Shown here one piece after another: positions 29,739 to 38,106 of a DNA stretch of 58,014 bases. The first letter of the stretch is position 1; each line of letters starts with the position of its first letter. The notes below the pieces were generated by a model. It searched no databases. It worked only from the letters and a program-made list of their open reading frames with translations, and was not told the origin of the DNA. The DNA comes from Pseudooceanicola lipolyticus. GTDB taxonomy: Bacteria; Pseudomonadota; Alphaproteobacteria; Rhodobacterales; Rhodobacteraceae. The stretch spans positions 1-58,014 of the forward strand of contig NZ_PGTB01000014.1 in the NCBI RefSeq assembly GCF_002786325.1, given 5' to 3'. The position numbers and the translations under genes were made by a program.

Positions 29739-30860
29739 TCAGGCGTTGCCGGAATGCGCGGTGATAGCGAGATAGCTCTGCCCGCCGATCACCGTGACCA
29801 CGCAGAGAAAGCGGTTGCCCGGCGTGCTGTCCAGCGTCGCGCCGGTCACGCTGTCCCATCCCGTCAGGGTGACCGCCCCGGCCGAGGCGCCATTGGCCAG
29901 TTCCAACGTGATCCGCCCCTCGCCCGTGGAGGGCGGCGCCAGGGCGAAGGCGCCGCCATTGGTCAGGCGCTGCTGGCGCGCGGCGGAAAAGACCAGCGTT
30001 TCGGTGCCCGAGCTTCGCGTGCCCAGATCACCCGAGTTGCCGAGATCCAGCAGGACATCGGCCAGCGTCCGGGCTGCCGGCGCATGGTCGGCCGAGGCAT
30101 CGCCGAACAGCAGCAGGTCGGCGCCGGTGAGCGCCTCGCCCGTGCCCAGCGCCCCGATCGGCCGGCCCTCGGCACGGATATTGACGAAGAGCACGCCGTC
30201 GGTCGGATCCGACGTGACCACCCGGGCCACCTCCTGCACCGCCGCATCCACCGGGGCGGTGTCGGTCAGGCCGCCGGTCGACCCGACATAAAGCGGTGCG
30301 CCAACCGCCCAGGCGGCGCTGTCGACGGCGGTGATCATGCCATAGCTGATCACGTCGCCGCTGGCCGCATCGGCGATATCGGCCGCGGCCACGCCGATAC
30401 AGGGCAGCCTGTCGGTTTTATCCGCCTCGGACACCGCGATCGCCAGCGCCGCGCCGTCCAGGCAGACCGGCGTCAACCTGGCAATCTGCGCGCCGGTGGC
30501 ATTCGCCCCGGCAAAGCCGATGCCGAAACCGTTCAATCGCATGTCGGTCCCCAGATTGCCGCCACCGCCCACCACCTGCGCGGCAATGGCATGGGCGATG
30601 CGCTGAGCGGTGACCTGACGCACCGCCGTGCTGGCTCCTGCCTCGGCCTCGGCCTGGGACATCACCGGCACCTGGCTGTCATAGGCGCCCTGTACCTCTT
30701 CGGGGGTCATGTCGGCGGTTGCGCCCGTTTCCTGCCCCGCCAGTTTGGCCTTGTCGGCATCGGTAAAGGCGTTGGTGTTCTCGTTGGCCTCGTAGCGCAG
30801 CTTGAAGGCAATATTCAGGCTGCCGGCGCCGCCGGGATTCAGTTCGATGGTGTCGGGCAT
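29739..30860 (-). CDS. Phage-tail-fibre-like structural protein
   Basis: This 373-residue Ala/Gly-rich protein starts MPDTIELNPGGAGSLNIAFK after a GGAGATCGG site. An early NAFTDADKAKLAG segment is common in phage tail-fibre and base proteins. The middle resembles DUF2190-like capsid-decoration folds (YVGSTGGLTDTAP, VARVVTSDPTDGVLFVN), and the C-terminus is predicted beta. The likely role is a virion or GTA appendage subunit. No portal, capsid or terminase gene lies nearby. The domain match is from general pattern only. Confidence 0.6.
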   Translation of the reverse strand: MPDTIELNPGGAGSLNIAFKLRYEANENTNAFTDADKAKLAGQETGATADMTPEEVQGAYDSQVPVMSQAEAEAGASTAVRQVTAQRIAHAIAAQVVGGGGNLGTDMRLNGFGIGFAGANATGAQIARLTPVCLDGAALAIAVSEADKTDRLPCIGVAAADIADAASGDVISYGMITAVDSAAWAVGAPLYVGSTGGLTDTAPVDAAVQEVARVVTSDPTDGVLFVNIRAEGRPIGALGTGEALTGADLLLFGDASADHAPAARTLADVLLDLGNSGDLGTRSSGTETLVFSAARQQRLTNGGAFALAPPSTGEGRITLELANGASAGAVTLTGWDSVTGATLDSTPGNRFLCVVTVIGGQSYLAITAHSGNA

Positions 30861-30876
30861 ATCCGATCTCCGCAGG

Positions 30877-31077
30877 CTATTCGGTGATGGTGAAAACCAG
30901 CGGCACGCCGTCAAAAACCAGCGTGTCGCCGTCAAAGCTCAGTGCATTCTCGGGCAGGTCGGGTGCAATCGCCCGCTGTCCCATGGCAAAGACCCGCACC
31001 CGGCCCTTGGACGAGACCACGCGAACCCGGCAGGCCAGCACATCGCCGCCCTGCATCACGGTGTCGAGCGTTGCCAT
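30877..31077 (-). CDS. Small hypothetical protein in fibre cassette
   Basis: This 66-residue, beta-rich protein begins MATLDTVMQGGDVLACRV. Its start overlaps the stop of the SGNH hydrolase gene by one base (TGATG), which supports it as real and translationally coupled. Its C-terminus (DTLVFDGVPLVFTITE) resembles the short repeats of tail-associated proteins. No known family is recognised. Confidence 0.6.
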   Translation of the reverse strand: MATLDTVMQGGDVLACRVRVVSSKGRVRVFAMGQRAIAPDLPENALSFDGDTLVFDGVPLVFTITE

Positions 31078-32285
31078 CAGGCCCAGCCCAGCGCCGTCAT
31101 CTTGGCGTCGATCGCGTCCTTGACCACGCCATAGCCGGTGCCGTTCAGATGCAGCGCATCGGCGCGATAGGCGGCCGGCACATGCCCGCCGGGATCGGTG
31201 GCCAGCACCGCGTAGAGATCGCAGACCAACGGGCCATAGGTGGCGTGGGCCGCGAGGCTGGCATTGACCGAGGGCAGCGCCGCCGCCACCTCGCCCGGCG
31301 TGAACCAGTCCTCCGACGGGAGCAGGTTGCAGATGAGGGTCCTGGCGCCCGGCGCGCGAAAGGCGAACAGGCGCTCCAACTGGGTCAGCATCGTGCCCCA
31401 CCACAGCGCCGCATCGCCGGTGGCGTCGTTGGTGCCGGCCCACAGGATCAGGTCCCAGTGCCGCCCCGCCACCGGATCGTCCAGCACCCGGTCGATCACC
31501 TTCTCGATCTTCTGTCCGCCCAGCCCGGTGTTCAGCAGCGGCCGCCCCGGCCGCTGCTGGCCCAGCAACGTCACCCAGTCATCGGTGCCAGTGGTCGCCC
31601 CGGTGCCCTCGGTCAGGCTGTCACCGGCACAATAGGTGGCCGTCGGCGCGGCGTAATTTACCCCGTCCGGTCCGTGCGACAGCATCTCGATGGTGAGATC
31701 CAGCAGCTCGGCGCATTCGCCTTCGGAAATCGCGATCTGCAGTTCGATCTCGAAGGCGCTGGCAAAATCGATCAGCACGGTTTCCACCGTCGGCGGCGCG
31801 CTATAGCTGGCAAAGGCCGGCCCCGCCGTCTGACCGCGCGGCGACAGATTGACCGGCAGGTTGTTGCTTTCGACCTTGTAGAGCGAATGAATCCCGGCCG
31901 AGAGCGAGCCTTCGCCGAATATCGCCGGCGTGCGCGACTTGGCAAAGGCCCATTTGCGGTCATAGGACAGCTTGAGATCGGTGGCGAAGGGGATATGGCT
32001 GCGCGTCGCGTCCATATAGGCGGTCAGCACGTTGACCGATGCCGCCCCCTGGATGAAGCGGAGGCGGAAATTCCAGCCTGCCGTCGCCGCCAACTTGGCC
32101 AGAAGCCCGGAGATCCGCAGCGACGCCGCCGGATAGACGGTGCCCCCCGCCACCGGAATGGTGGTGACGGTGACGAAAGGCTTGCCGTTTTGCCCGTAGA
32201 ACCGCCCGGTCCGTCCGGCCGACGCGATCACCCGGCTATAGGCACGGTCGCGTATATAGGTTTCGTAAGCTGAGGTGCCGGCCAT
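31077..32285 (-). CDS. SGNH/GDSL hydrolase, virion-type
   Basis: This 402-residue protein has a C-terminal SGNH hydrolase domain. Block I is CAGDSLTEG (nucleophile Ser223), block III is WAGTNDATG (Asn286), and block V is ADALHLN (Asp376, His379). The N-terminal 200 residues form a separate, probably beta-rich domain typical of fibre attachment. These enzymes remove acetyl groups from surface polysaccharide. In a fibre cassette this suggests that the particle trims capsule or O-antigen during attachment. The start overlaps the preceding stop by one base, so it is coupled to its neighbours. Confidence 0.8.
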   Translation of the reverse strand: MAGTSAYETYIRDRAYSRVIASAGRTGRFYGQNGKPFVTVTTIPVAGGTVYPAASLRISGLLAKLAATAGWNFRLRFIQGAASVNVLTAYMDATRSHIPFATDLKLSYDRKWAFAKSRTPAIFGEGSLSAGIHSLYKVESNNLPVNLSPRGQTAGPAFASYSAPPTVETVLIDFASAFEIELQIAISEGECAELLDLTIEMLSHGPDGVNYAAPTATYCAGDSLTEGTGATTGTDDWVTLLGQQRPGRPLLNTGLGGQKIEKVIDRVLDDPVAGRHWDLILWAGTNDATGDAALWWGTMLTQLERLFAFRAPGARTLICNLLPSEDWFTPGEVAAALPSVNASLAAHATYGPLVCDLYAVLATDPGGHVPAAYRADALHLNGTGYGVVKDAIDAKMTALGWA

Positions 32286-32656
32286 CACGTTGCCCTTTCA
32301 ACAAGATAGGTGCCATCCGGCGCGGTCAGGAACGCGCCCCCCGGCGCGGTGAGAAAGGCAAATCCCGCCGGCGCCTGGGTAAAGGGCGAATCCTCACTAG
32401 CCCAGGCGGCGCCGTTCAGACTCCATTCCCGGATCACGTCGAGGATGCTGTCCTCGGGGTCGCCCTGAACCGTGTAATTCGCGGCATCGAGGCTGAAGGC
32501 CGGGAAGGCCGCGGCCAGGGGGGCACCTGCCTCGGGCCCGCTCATCACCGGCGCCACCGCCGCCGTTATCCAGCTGCCCTCGGCCCGGCGCCCCGAAAAC
32601 CGCCCCCCCTGGAACCGCCCGGCAAGATAGCGGCCGGCCCGCATCCCGGCGATCAT
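32285..32656 (-). CDS. Hypothetical protein in fibre cassette
   Basis: This 123-residue protein starts MIAGMRAGRYLAGRFQGGRF and has a Gly/Arg-rich head. A region with short repeated AFLTAPGG and TAPDGTYLV segments follows near the C-terminus. The ATG forms an ATGA overlap with the upstream gene, and its stop overlaps the next start, so it belongs to one tightly packed unit. No known domain is recognised; a small virion or assembly component is a guess from context. Confidence 0.6.
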   Translation of the reverse strand: MIAGMRAGRYLAGRFQGGRFSGRRAEGSWITAAVAPVMSGPEAGAPLAAAFPAFSLDAANYTVQGDPEDSILDVIREWSLNGAAWASEDSPFTQAPAGFAFLTAPGGAFLTAPDGTYLVERAT

Positions 32657-32919
32657 GGCGCCAGCACACCCAGCGTGACCACGGTGCGCCCGGCCAGCCA
32701 CAGCCGCTCGCCCGCCCTCAGCGTCATCGCCCGGCTGGTCCCCGGCTGCACCGGATGGCCCTGCCCCACCGTGATCGCGGGCGCGGTGTCATCCGCGGTC
32801 ACGTCAAAATGCGCGGTATCGCCGCCCGCGTTGCTGATCAGCACGTCGACATCGCCGGGCGCCGTGTAACGCGCCCCGGCAGACCATTGCCCGGTCGGGC
32901 TGTAGACGGTCGATGACAT
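32653..32919 (-). CDS. Small beta-rich hypothetical protein heading the fibre cassette
   Basis: This 88-residue protein (MSSTVYSPTGQWSAGARYTA) is mainly predicted beta and ends LWLAGRTVVTLGVLAP. A strong ribosome binding site (GGAAAGGA) precedes it, and it is the first gene of the six-gene minus-strand cassette. It resembles small phage head- or tail-decoration proteins only in size and composition. The 172 bases upstream (32920-33091) contain no further gene. Confidence 0.6.
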   Translation of the reverse strand: MSSTVYSPTGQWSAGARYTAPGDVDVLISNAGGDTAHFDVTADDTAPAITVGQGHPVQPGTSRAMTLRAGERLWLAGRTVVTLGVLAP

Positions 32920-33091
32920 GGCGAGGATCCTTTCCGCACGTGACGCGCCCCGGCACTCCCCCGTCCGTGCGGGCGCTCCGGGATCGGAGCGGCCGGCAGA
33001 TGGGACAGATCGGGACGACGGTTCAGATACGGATCAACCTAGGCTGTTGCGGCTCAAGAACCGATTAAGCCGCCGTACGGTGGTCCGGGCA

Positions 33092-34408
33092 CTATCGCGC
33101 GATCACGATATCGGCGCAGAGACCGCCCAGATCCTCGCTCTGGCTCAGCCGCAGCACACCGCCATGGGCGCGGGCCACATCGTTGACGATGGCCAGGCCC
33201 AGCCCGACACCGCCACCCAGGTTCTGGTTGCGCGCCGGATCCAGCCGGGTGAACGGTTTCACCGCCTCCTCGCGCCGGTCGGCGGGAATGCCCGGCCCGT
33301 CATCCTCGACCCGGATGCGCAGCGACTTGTCGGTCAGGATCACCGACACCCGCGCCTGCGTGCCATAGCGCACCGCGTTGCCCAGCAGGTTCTCGACCGC
33401 GCGGCGCATCGACAGCGGGCGCAGCATGACCGTGCCTTCGCCCTGCATCGCCGCCAGCGTGACGGCCCGCCCCCCGCGCCGGGCATCTTCGACGGCCTGT
33501 TCCACCAGCGCGCCGGGATCCACCTCTTCCGGCTCGCCCTCGGCCACCCCGCGCGAGAAATCCAAAAAGGCGTCCAGCAGGCGCTGCATCTCGTCGACGT
33601 CGCGCAGCAGCGGTTCGGCCTCGTCTTCATCGATCATCGCCAGGCCCAGCTTCATCCGGGTCAGCGGCGTGCGCAGGTCATGGCTGACCCCCGACAGCAT
33701 CTGCGTGCGCTGCTCGATCTGGCGCTCGATCCGCGCCCGCATGTCCAGGAACGCGCCGCCGGCGGCGCGCACCTCGGTGGCGCCCGCCGGGGTATAGGGG
33801 ACCACCCGGCCCCGGCCAAAGGCCTGCGCCGCGCGCGCCAGCCGGGTGATCGGCCGCAGCTGGTTGCGCAGGTACAGGAAGGCGATCACCGTCATCAGCA
33901 GCCCGAAGAACACCATCGTCACGATCAGCTGATGCGGCGCCGTCACCGTCACCCGCCGGCGGTTGAAGCTGATCTCGGCCGGACCGAATTTCGACGGCAG
34001 AAAAACCTCGATCTCCTTGTTGTCCAACAGCAGCACCGCAAGGGTTTCGGGCCGGTACAACCGGATCACCCGGCGCACCACGCTGCCGGAAAAATCGTCC
34101 CAGCCGATCAGATCCTGCGCCGGCACCGCCCCGGGCCCGGGAAATTCCAGCGACATCCCGAACACCGACAGCGTCGGCGCCGCCAGCGCCTGCGCCTGCG
34201 CTTCGCTTTCCGCCTCCGCGACACGTTGCATCGCCACCTCGATGGCGCTGACCGCGTTGAAGGTCATCTGCGTCGTGACATCCTCCAGGTGGTTGCGGAT
34301 GAACAGGAAGGACACGACCAGCTGGACCGCGACCACCGGCAGCACCAGGATCAGCGCGGCGCGGCCGTAAAGGCTGCGCGGCATATAGTGTTTGAGCCAC
34401 ATGAACAT
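33092..34408 (-). CDS. EnvZ-like membrane sensor histidine kinase (orphan)
   Basis: This 438-residue kinase has two membrane segments (about 15-37 and 161-180) enclosing a short periplasmic domain, a HAMP domain, and a kinase core. The H-box SGVSHDLRTPLTRMK holds phospho-acceptor His243. The N-box (ENLLGNAVRYG) and G-boxes (VEDDGPGI, GVGLGLAIV) are intact. It is EnvZ-like in layout, but no OmpR-type regulator is adjacent: the divergent neighbour is an MBL hydrolase. Its partner and signal are unknown. Confidence 0.9.
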   Translation of the reverse strand: MFMWLKHYMPRSLYGRAALILVLPVVAVQLVVSFLFIRNHLEDVTTQMTFNAVSAIEVAMQRVAEAESEAQAQALAAPTLSVFGMSLEFPGPGAVPAQDLIGWDDFSGSVVRRVIRLYRPETLAVLLLDNKEIEVFLPSKFGPAEISFNRRRVTVTAPHQLIVTMVFFGLLMTVIAFLYLRNQLRPITRLARAAQAFGRGRVVPYTPAGATEVRAAGGAFLDMRARIERQIEQRTQMLSGVSHDLRTPLTRMKLGLAMIDEDEAEPLLRDVDEMQRLLDAFLDFSRGVAEGEPEEVDPGALVEQAVEDARRGGRAVTLAAMQGEGTVMLRPLSMRRAVENLLGNAVRYGTQARVSVILTDKSLRIRVEDDGPGIPADRREEAVKPFTRLDPARNQNLGGGVGLGLAIVNDVARAHGGVLRLSQSEDLGGLCADIVIAR

Positions 34409-34451
34409 CTTGCGCTAAGCCTAGCGGGCGCATCACAGAAGAGGAAGCAGG

Positions 34452-35369
34452 ATGACCCAGCCGCCCGACGATTTCGACCCGCCGCCGGGTCAGCCCGTCA
34501 CCCTGGCCCCCGGCCTGCGCCGCATCGTCGCGCCCAACCCCGCGCCGATGACCTATCGCGGCACGAATACCTATCTTGTCGGCACCGGCGAACTGGCGGT
34601 GATCGATCCCGGCCCCGACAGCCCCGCGCATCTCGAGTCGATCCTCGCCGCGCTGGCCCCGGGCCAGCGGATCAGCCATATCATCGTCACCCATTCCCAT
34701 CTCGACCATTCTCCGCTGGCCGCGCTGCTGGCCGCCCGCACCGGTGCGCCGGTCTATGCCTTTGGCGGCCCCCATGCCGGGCGCAGCGCGGTGATGCAGG
34801 CGCTGGCCGCCGGCGGGCTCAGCGGCGGCGGCGAAGGTATCGACCTGGGTTTCGCACCGGATATCACCCTGGCCGATGGTGCGCGGATCGAGGGCGATGG
34901 CTGGGAACTGGAGGTGATCCACACCCCCGGGCATCTGGGCAATCACATCGCCCTGGCCTGGGGCGCGGCCTGCTTTACCGCCGATCACGTCATGGGCTGG
35001 GCCTCGTCGCTGGTCTCGCCGCCCGATGGCGACCTCACCGATTTCATGGCCTCCTGCCGCAAGCTGCGCGCCCGCCCCTGGCAGGTCTTCCACCCCGGCC
35101 ACGGCGCGCCGGTGACCGACCCGGCGGCGCGGCTCGACTGGCTGATCGGCCACCGCCTGGCCCGCGAATCCGCCATTCTCGCCGCGCTCGACGCCGGCCC
35201 GGCCACCGCGCGCCACCTGGCCGAACGCATCTACTCCGACACCCCCGCCGCGCTGCTGCCCGCGGCCGAGCGCAATGTCTTCGCGCATCTGATTGATCTG
35301 ACAGGCAAATCCGAAGTCGCCCCCGAAGGTCCCCTGGCGGCCACCGCCCGCTTCGCCCGCACCGGCTGA
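34452..35369 (+). CDS. MBL-fold metallohydrolase
   Basis: This 305-residue metallo-beta-lactamase-fold hydrolase has the metal-binding motif THSHLDH (His81, His83, Asp85, His86). A further HTPGHLGNH motif follows near residue 158, and the C-terminal helical domain is like that of LACTB2/glyoxalase-II-like proteins. The LACTB2 group includes single-stranded RNA endonucleases, but the substrate here is unknown. It is divergent from the EnvZ-like kinase and is the last core gene before tRNA-Asn. Confidence 0.88.
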   Translation: MTQPPDDFDPPPGQPVTLAPGLRRIVAPNPAPMTYRGTNTYLVGTGELAVIDPGPDSPAHLESILAALAPGQRISHIIVTHSHLDHSPLAALLAARTGAPVYAFGGPHAGRSAVMQALAAGGLSGGGEGIDLGFAPDITLADGARIEGDGWELEVIHTPGHLGNHIALAWGAACFTADHVMGWASSLVSPPDGDLTDFMASCRKLRARPWQVFHPGHGAPVTDPAARLDWLIGHRLARESAILAALDAGPATARHLAERIYSDTPAALLPAAERNVFAHLIDLTGKSEVAPEGPLAATARFARTG

Positions 35370-35448
35370 CCCCATCCCGGTTTTTCCGCCTGCAGCCGAA
35401 AAACCCACTGGACGCCAGAAAACCGGATTGCTATAGGACCGGGACCGT

Positions 35449-35523
35449 TCCGGCGTAGCTCAGCGGTAGAGCAGTTGACTGTTAATCAATTGGTCGTAGG
35501 TTCGATCCCTACCGCCGGAGCCA
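35449..35523 (+). tRNA. tRNA-Asn (anticodon GTT), integration site of the island
   Basis: A 75-base cloverleaf has the acceptor stem TCCGGCG/CGCCGGA, a D arm GCTCAGCGGTAGAGC, anticodon loop CTGTTAA (GTT), a T arm GGTTCGATCCC, discriminator G, and encoded CCA. A tyrosine recombinase gene starts 153 bases downstream on the same strand, the usual layout of a genomic island inserted in a tRNA 3' end. The tRNA is intact, so the attL copy restores it. Confidence 0.97.
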
Positions 35524-35597
35524 AAATCCCCTAAGCGGTTGATTTCATTGGTTGAGCCCCGACCGGAGTCGGAGCCACGCGTGCACGTGCACAAGTT

Positions 35598-35635
35598 GGT
35601 GCACAAACGCGTGCCCGGACCGGTGCACAAACGCG
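35598..35635 (+). repeat. Direct repeats between tRNA-Asn and integrase (putative arm-type sites)
   Basis: Two copies of GGTGCACAAACGCG lie at 35598-35611 and 35622-35635, one per 24 bases. They are preceded by the palindrome GTGCACGTGCAC (35581-35592). An 8-base echo of the tRNA end, CGGAGCCA, recurs at 35570-35577. These repeats between the attachment site and int resemble arm-type binding sites for the integrase or an excision factor. That function is inferred from position. Confidence 0.5.
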
Positions 35636-35675
35636 ACTCCCGGATGCCCTGAAACCTGTTTCGGAGGCTTCCCGC

Positions 35676-37949
35676 ATGGCCGGAGTCGCACACACCCCCC
35701 ATCTCGAAAAACGCCCCTCGGGCTACTTCTTCCGGCGCCGTCTGCCGAAGGCCTGGGTCGAGATATCGAACCCTGGTCAAAGTTCGGCCATCTGCCTCAG
35801 CCTTCGGACCGACGTCCTCTCCGAAGCGACATGCCGCGTCCGCGCCCTCACGGCGCTCACGGACCTGGCCGTCGCGCTGACGACGGAGAGACCGGTGGAT
35901 CATCTGAGCCCCGAGCACGTGACATTGCTGACCGAATTGGCGCGCTGCCAGATCGCCGCCCACGAGGCCCTGCGGGCGTCGGCCGAACCGCGTTCCGAGG
36001 CGGCGGCGAACTTTGCGGCGCAGACCGAGCGCGCGACCCAGGACATGCTGCGCCGGGCCCTGGCGCTCGGTGATCGGTCCCCGGTCACGGACCCCTTGCG
36101 CGAGATGGCGAGGCAGTTCGGCGTGACCCTCGACGAGACCAGCTCGGACTGGCGTGCCCTCGCCTTCGAGGCTCTGCGGGTGATGCTGGACGTGTCGCGC
36201 GAACGGGAGAAACGCGAGGTCGGGACCTACGAAGAACCAACCCCGATCTTCCGGTCGGTCATGGCAAGCCAGTCGGCCTCCGCGACCGCCGCCCTACCCG
36301 TGGCTGCCTCTCGATCGTCCGCCCCCGCTCCGGCCATCCCGGCAGTAGCCGCGCCAGTCGCGATTTCCGTGCCGGTGTCGACCATCCCGTCGGCGACCGC
36401 CCCTGCCGAGCCACTGGTGGCCTCTCCGGCTCAGACCCCGGCCGAGGACGCTCCCGCCACGCCGAAGACGGCGGAAACGGGTGTCGCGGACACTGTGTCC
36501 AGCCGACCGCCCAGCCACTATTGCGAACCCGAACCTATCGTTGCGTCGCCCGAGTCGGCGCCGAAGGCTCCCGCCATGCCGCGCGAAGAACCCCGGATCC
36601 TGATCGATCAGTCGCTCCTCTCCGACAAGGCACGCGCGGCCCTGGCGAAAGGCCCCAATATCGAGTTCCGAGAGGCGTTCGACCTGTATTTTGAGCTGAA
36701 AGAACTCGGCTATGGCGACAATTTCGAAGCACGTCAGAAGAGTTTTCCGGACAAGGGTCGGAACTGGGTTCGGTCCTCGAGGGGCAACGCAAGGAAAGCC
36801 CGCGATATCTGGGTCGATGTCCTGGGCAACCAACCGTTCCACCAGATCGACTGGACCGAGGTCGACGGTGTCCTGAATGTCATTCGCCGGATCCCCAAAT
36901 ACCACGGCAAGAAGAAGAACCTTCTCAATACGAAAGGTTTCCGCGATCTCGTCGAGCGTGCGGACGAGCAGGAACTCGCAACGGCGATCGCAGCGAAGGA
37001 AGTTCTGGCAGCAAGAGGCAAGGTGACGCCGGCCGAACTCGAACGCGCGGCCCTCGACGCGAAGATCCCGCGGCTGCGTGTCGCGACCTTCCTCCGCCAC
37101 GGCCGAATGGCGAACCGGGTCGGCAAGATGCTGAAGGCCATGAAGCTCATCGAGAAGAATCCGTTCGAGATCTGTTCCTGGACCAACGACGAGGAGAAGG
37201 ACATGAAGGCGCACGAGGAAGATCGCTCGCGCATGCTCTGGGACGACAAGATCCAGAAGCTCTTCGCCTCTCCGGTCTATCAGGGACGATGCGAGGAGAA
37301 GGACTACCCGCTGTTCTGGGGCCCCCTCATCGCGCGCCTTGCCGGCTGTCGCGCCGAGGAAATCCTGCAACTCGCACCAGAGGATTTCGGGTCGGAGAAC
37401 GGCATTGCCTATTTCACGGTGCGCAACGTGACCGGCAACCACGTGAAGTCCACCGCCGGGGAACGTCGCATCGCTGTGCACCCGAAGCTCGTCGAGCTCG
37501 GACTTCTTAACTTCGTGGAGATGCGGCGGCGGCAGAAGCAGTCGCGCCTGTTCCCGAACCTCAACCGCGGCCAGACCAAGGACACGTTCTCCGAACTCTA
37601 CAGCAAGGCCTTTGGCTACTACCGCAAGACGAACGACTGCTACTGGCCCGGGCTCGACTTCCATGCGTTCCGCACGACATTCCACAACGACCTCGGCAAC
37701 CTGCTCTGCCCCGACATGGTGCGCCGGCGCCTGATGGGGCACGAGAAGCCGGTCGACGAGGGTGACGGGTCCTACACGCGCGAGATCTGGGTAAAGACGC
37801 TCCACGAGGTCATCAGCCGTATCGAGCTGGATATCTCGAGGATCAAGAGCCCATTCGCCGCGCCCAAGGCCGCAGCTCCGAAGGCCGTGCCGACTGAGGC
37901 AAAGGACAATCACTGCAATGTCGTCGGGTTCCGCCGCCGGCCGGCCTGA
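35676..37949 (+). CDS. Tyrosine recombinase (island integrase)
   Basis: This 757-residue integrase probably moves the island at tRNA-Asn. The N-terminus (HLEKRPSGYFFRRRLPKAW) is the DUF6538-type head seen in long integrases. Residues about 195-300 form a Pro/Ala-rich linker. The C-terminal catalytic core shows the first Arg in GCRAEEILQL, a Lys in HVKSTAGERR, the HxxR box in FHAFRTTFHN, a His in LMGHEK, and the nucleophilic Tyr in DGSYTREI. All catalytic residues appear present. The start is supported by CGGAGG. It is followed by a paralogue on the same strand. Confidence 0.9.
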   Translation: MAGVAHTPHLEKRPSGYFFRRRLPKAWVEISNPGQSSAICLSLRTDVLSEATCRVRALTALTDLAVALTTERPVDHLSPEHVTLLTELARCQIAAHEALRASAEPRSEAAANFAAQTERATQDMLRRALALGDRSPVTDPLREMARQFGVTLDETSSDWRALAFEALRVMLDVSREREKREVGTYEEPTPIFRSVMASQSASATAALPVAASRSSAPAPAIPAVAAPVAISVPVSTIPSATAPAEPLVASPAQTPAEDAPATPKTAETGVADTVSSRPPSHYCEPEPIVASPESAPKAPAMPREEPRILIDQSLLSDKARAALAKGPNIEFREAFDLYFELKELGYGDNFEARQKSFPDKGRNWVRSSRGNARKARDIWVDVLGNQPFHQIDWTEVDGVLNVIRRIPKYHGKKKNLLNTKGFRDLVERADEQELATAIAAKEVLAARGKVTPAELERAALDAKIPRLRVATFLRHGRMANRVGKMLKAMKLIEKNPFEICSWTNDEEKDMKAHEEDRSRMLWDDKIQKLFASPVYQGRCEEKDYPLFWGPLIARLAGCRAEEILQLAPEDFGSENGIAYFTVRNVTGNHVKSTAGERRIAVHPKLVELGLLNFVEMRRRQKQSRLFPNLNRGQTKDTFSELYSKAFGYYRKTNDCYWPGLDFHAFRTTFHNDLGNLLCPDMVRRRLMGHEKPVDEGDGSYTREIWVKTLHEVISRIELDISRIKSPFAAPKAAAPKAVPTEAKDNHCNVVGFRRRPA

Positions 37950-38106
37950 AATTCAGAGCCGGCACTGCCCACCGCGGAGTCATTCGACCTCACGAAGGCG
38001 TGATACGTCGCCAGAGATAACGAACCGAAATTTTGACTCAGATCAACTGTTTCCCGCGAATCCGAGTCATAGGGGCAGCATTCCCACACGAACGGAGAGT
38101 CAGGAA

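Noticed and set aside
27479-32919. A complete prophage
   Set aside because: No terminase, portal, capsid, tail-tube, integrase or lysis gene is present in or next to the cassette.
36294-37913. 539-codon minus-strand frame opposite the island integrase
   Set aside because: The plus strand carries all recombinase motifs; the antisense product is low-complexity.
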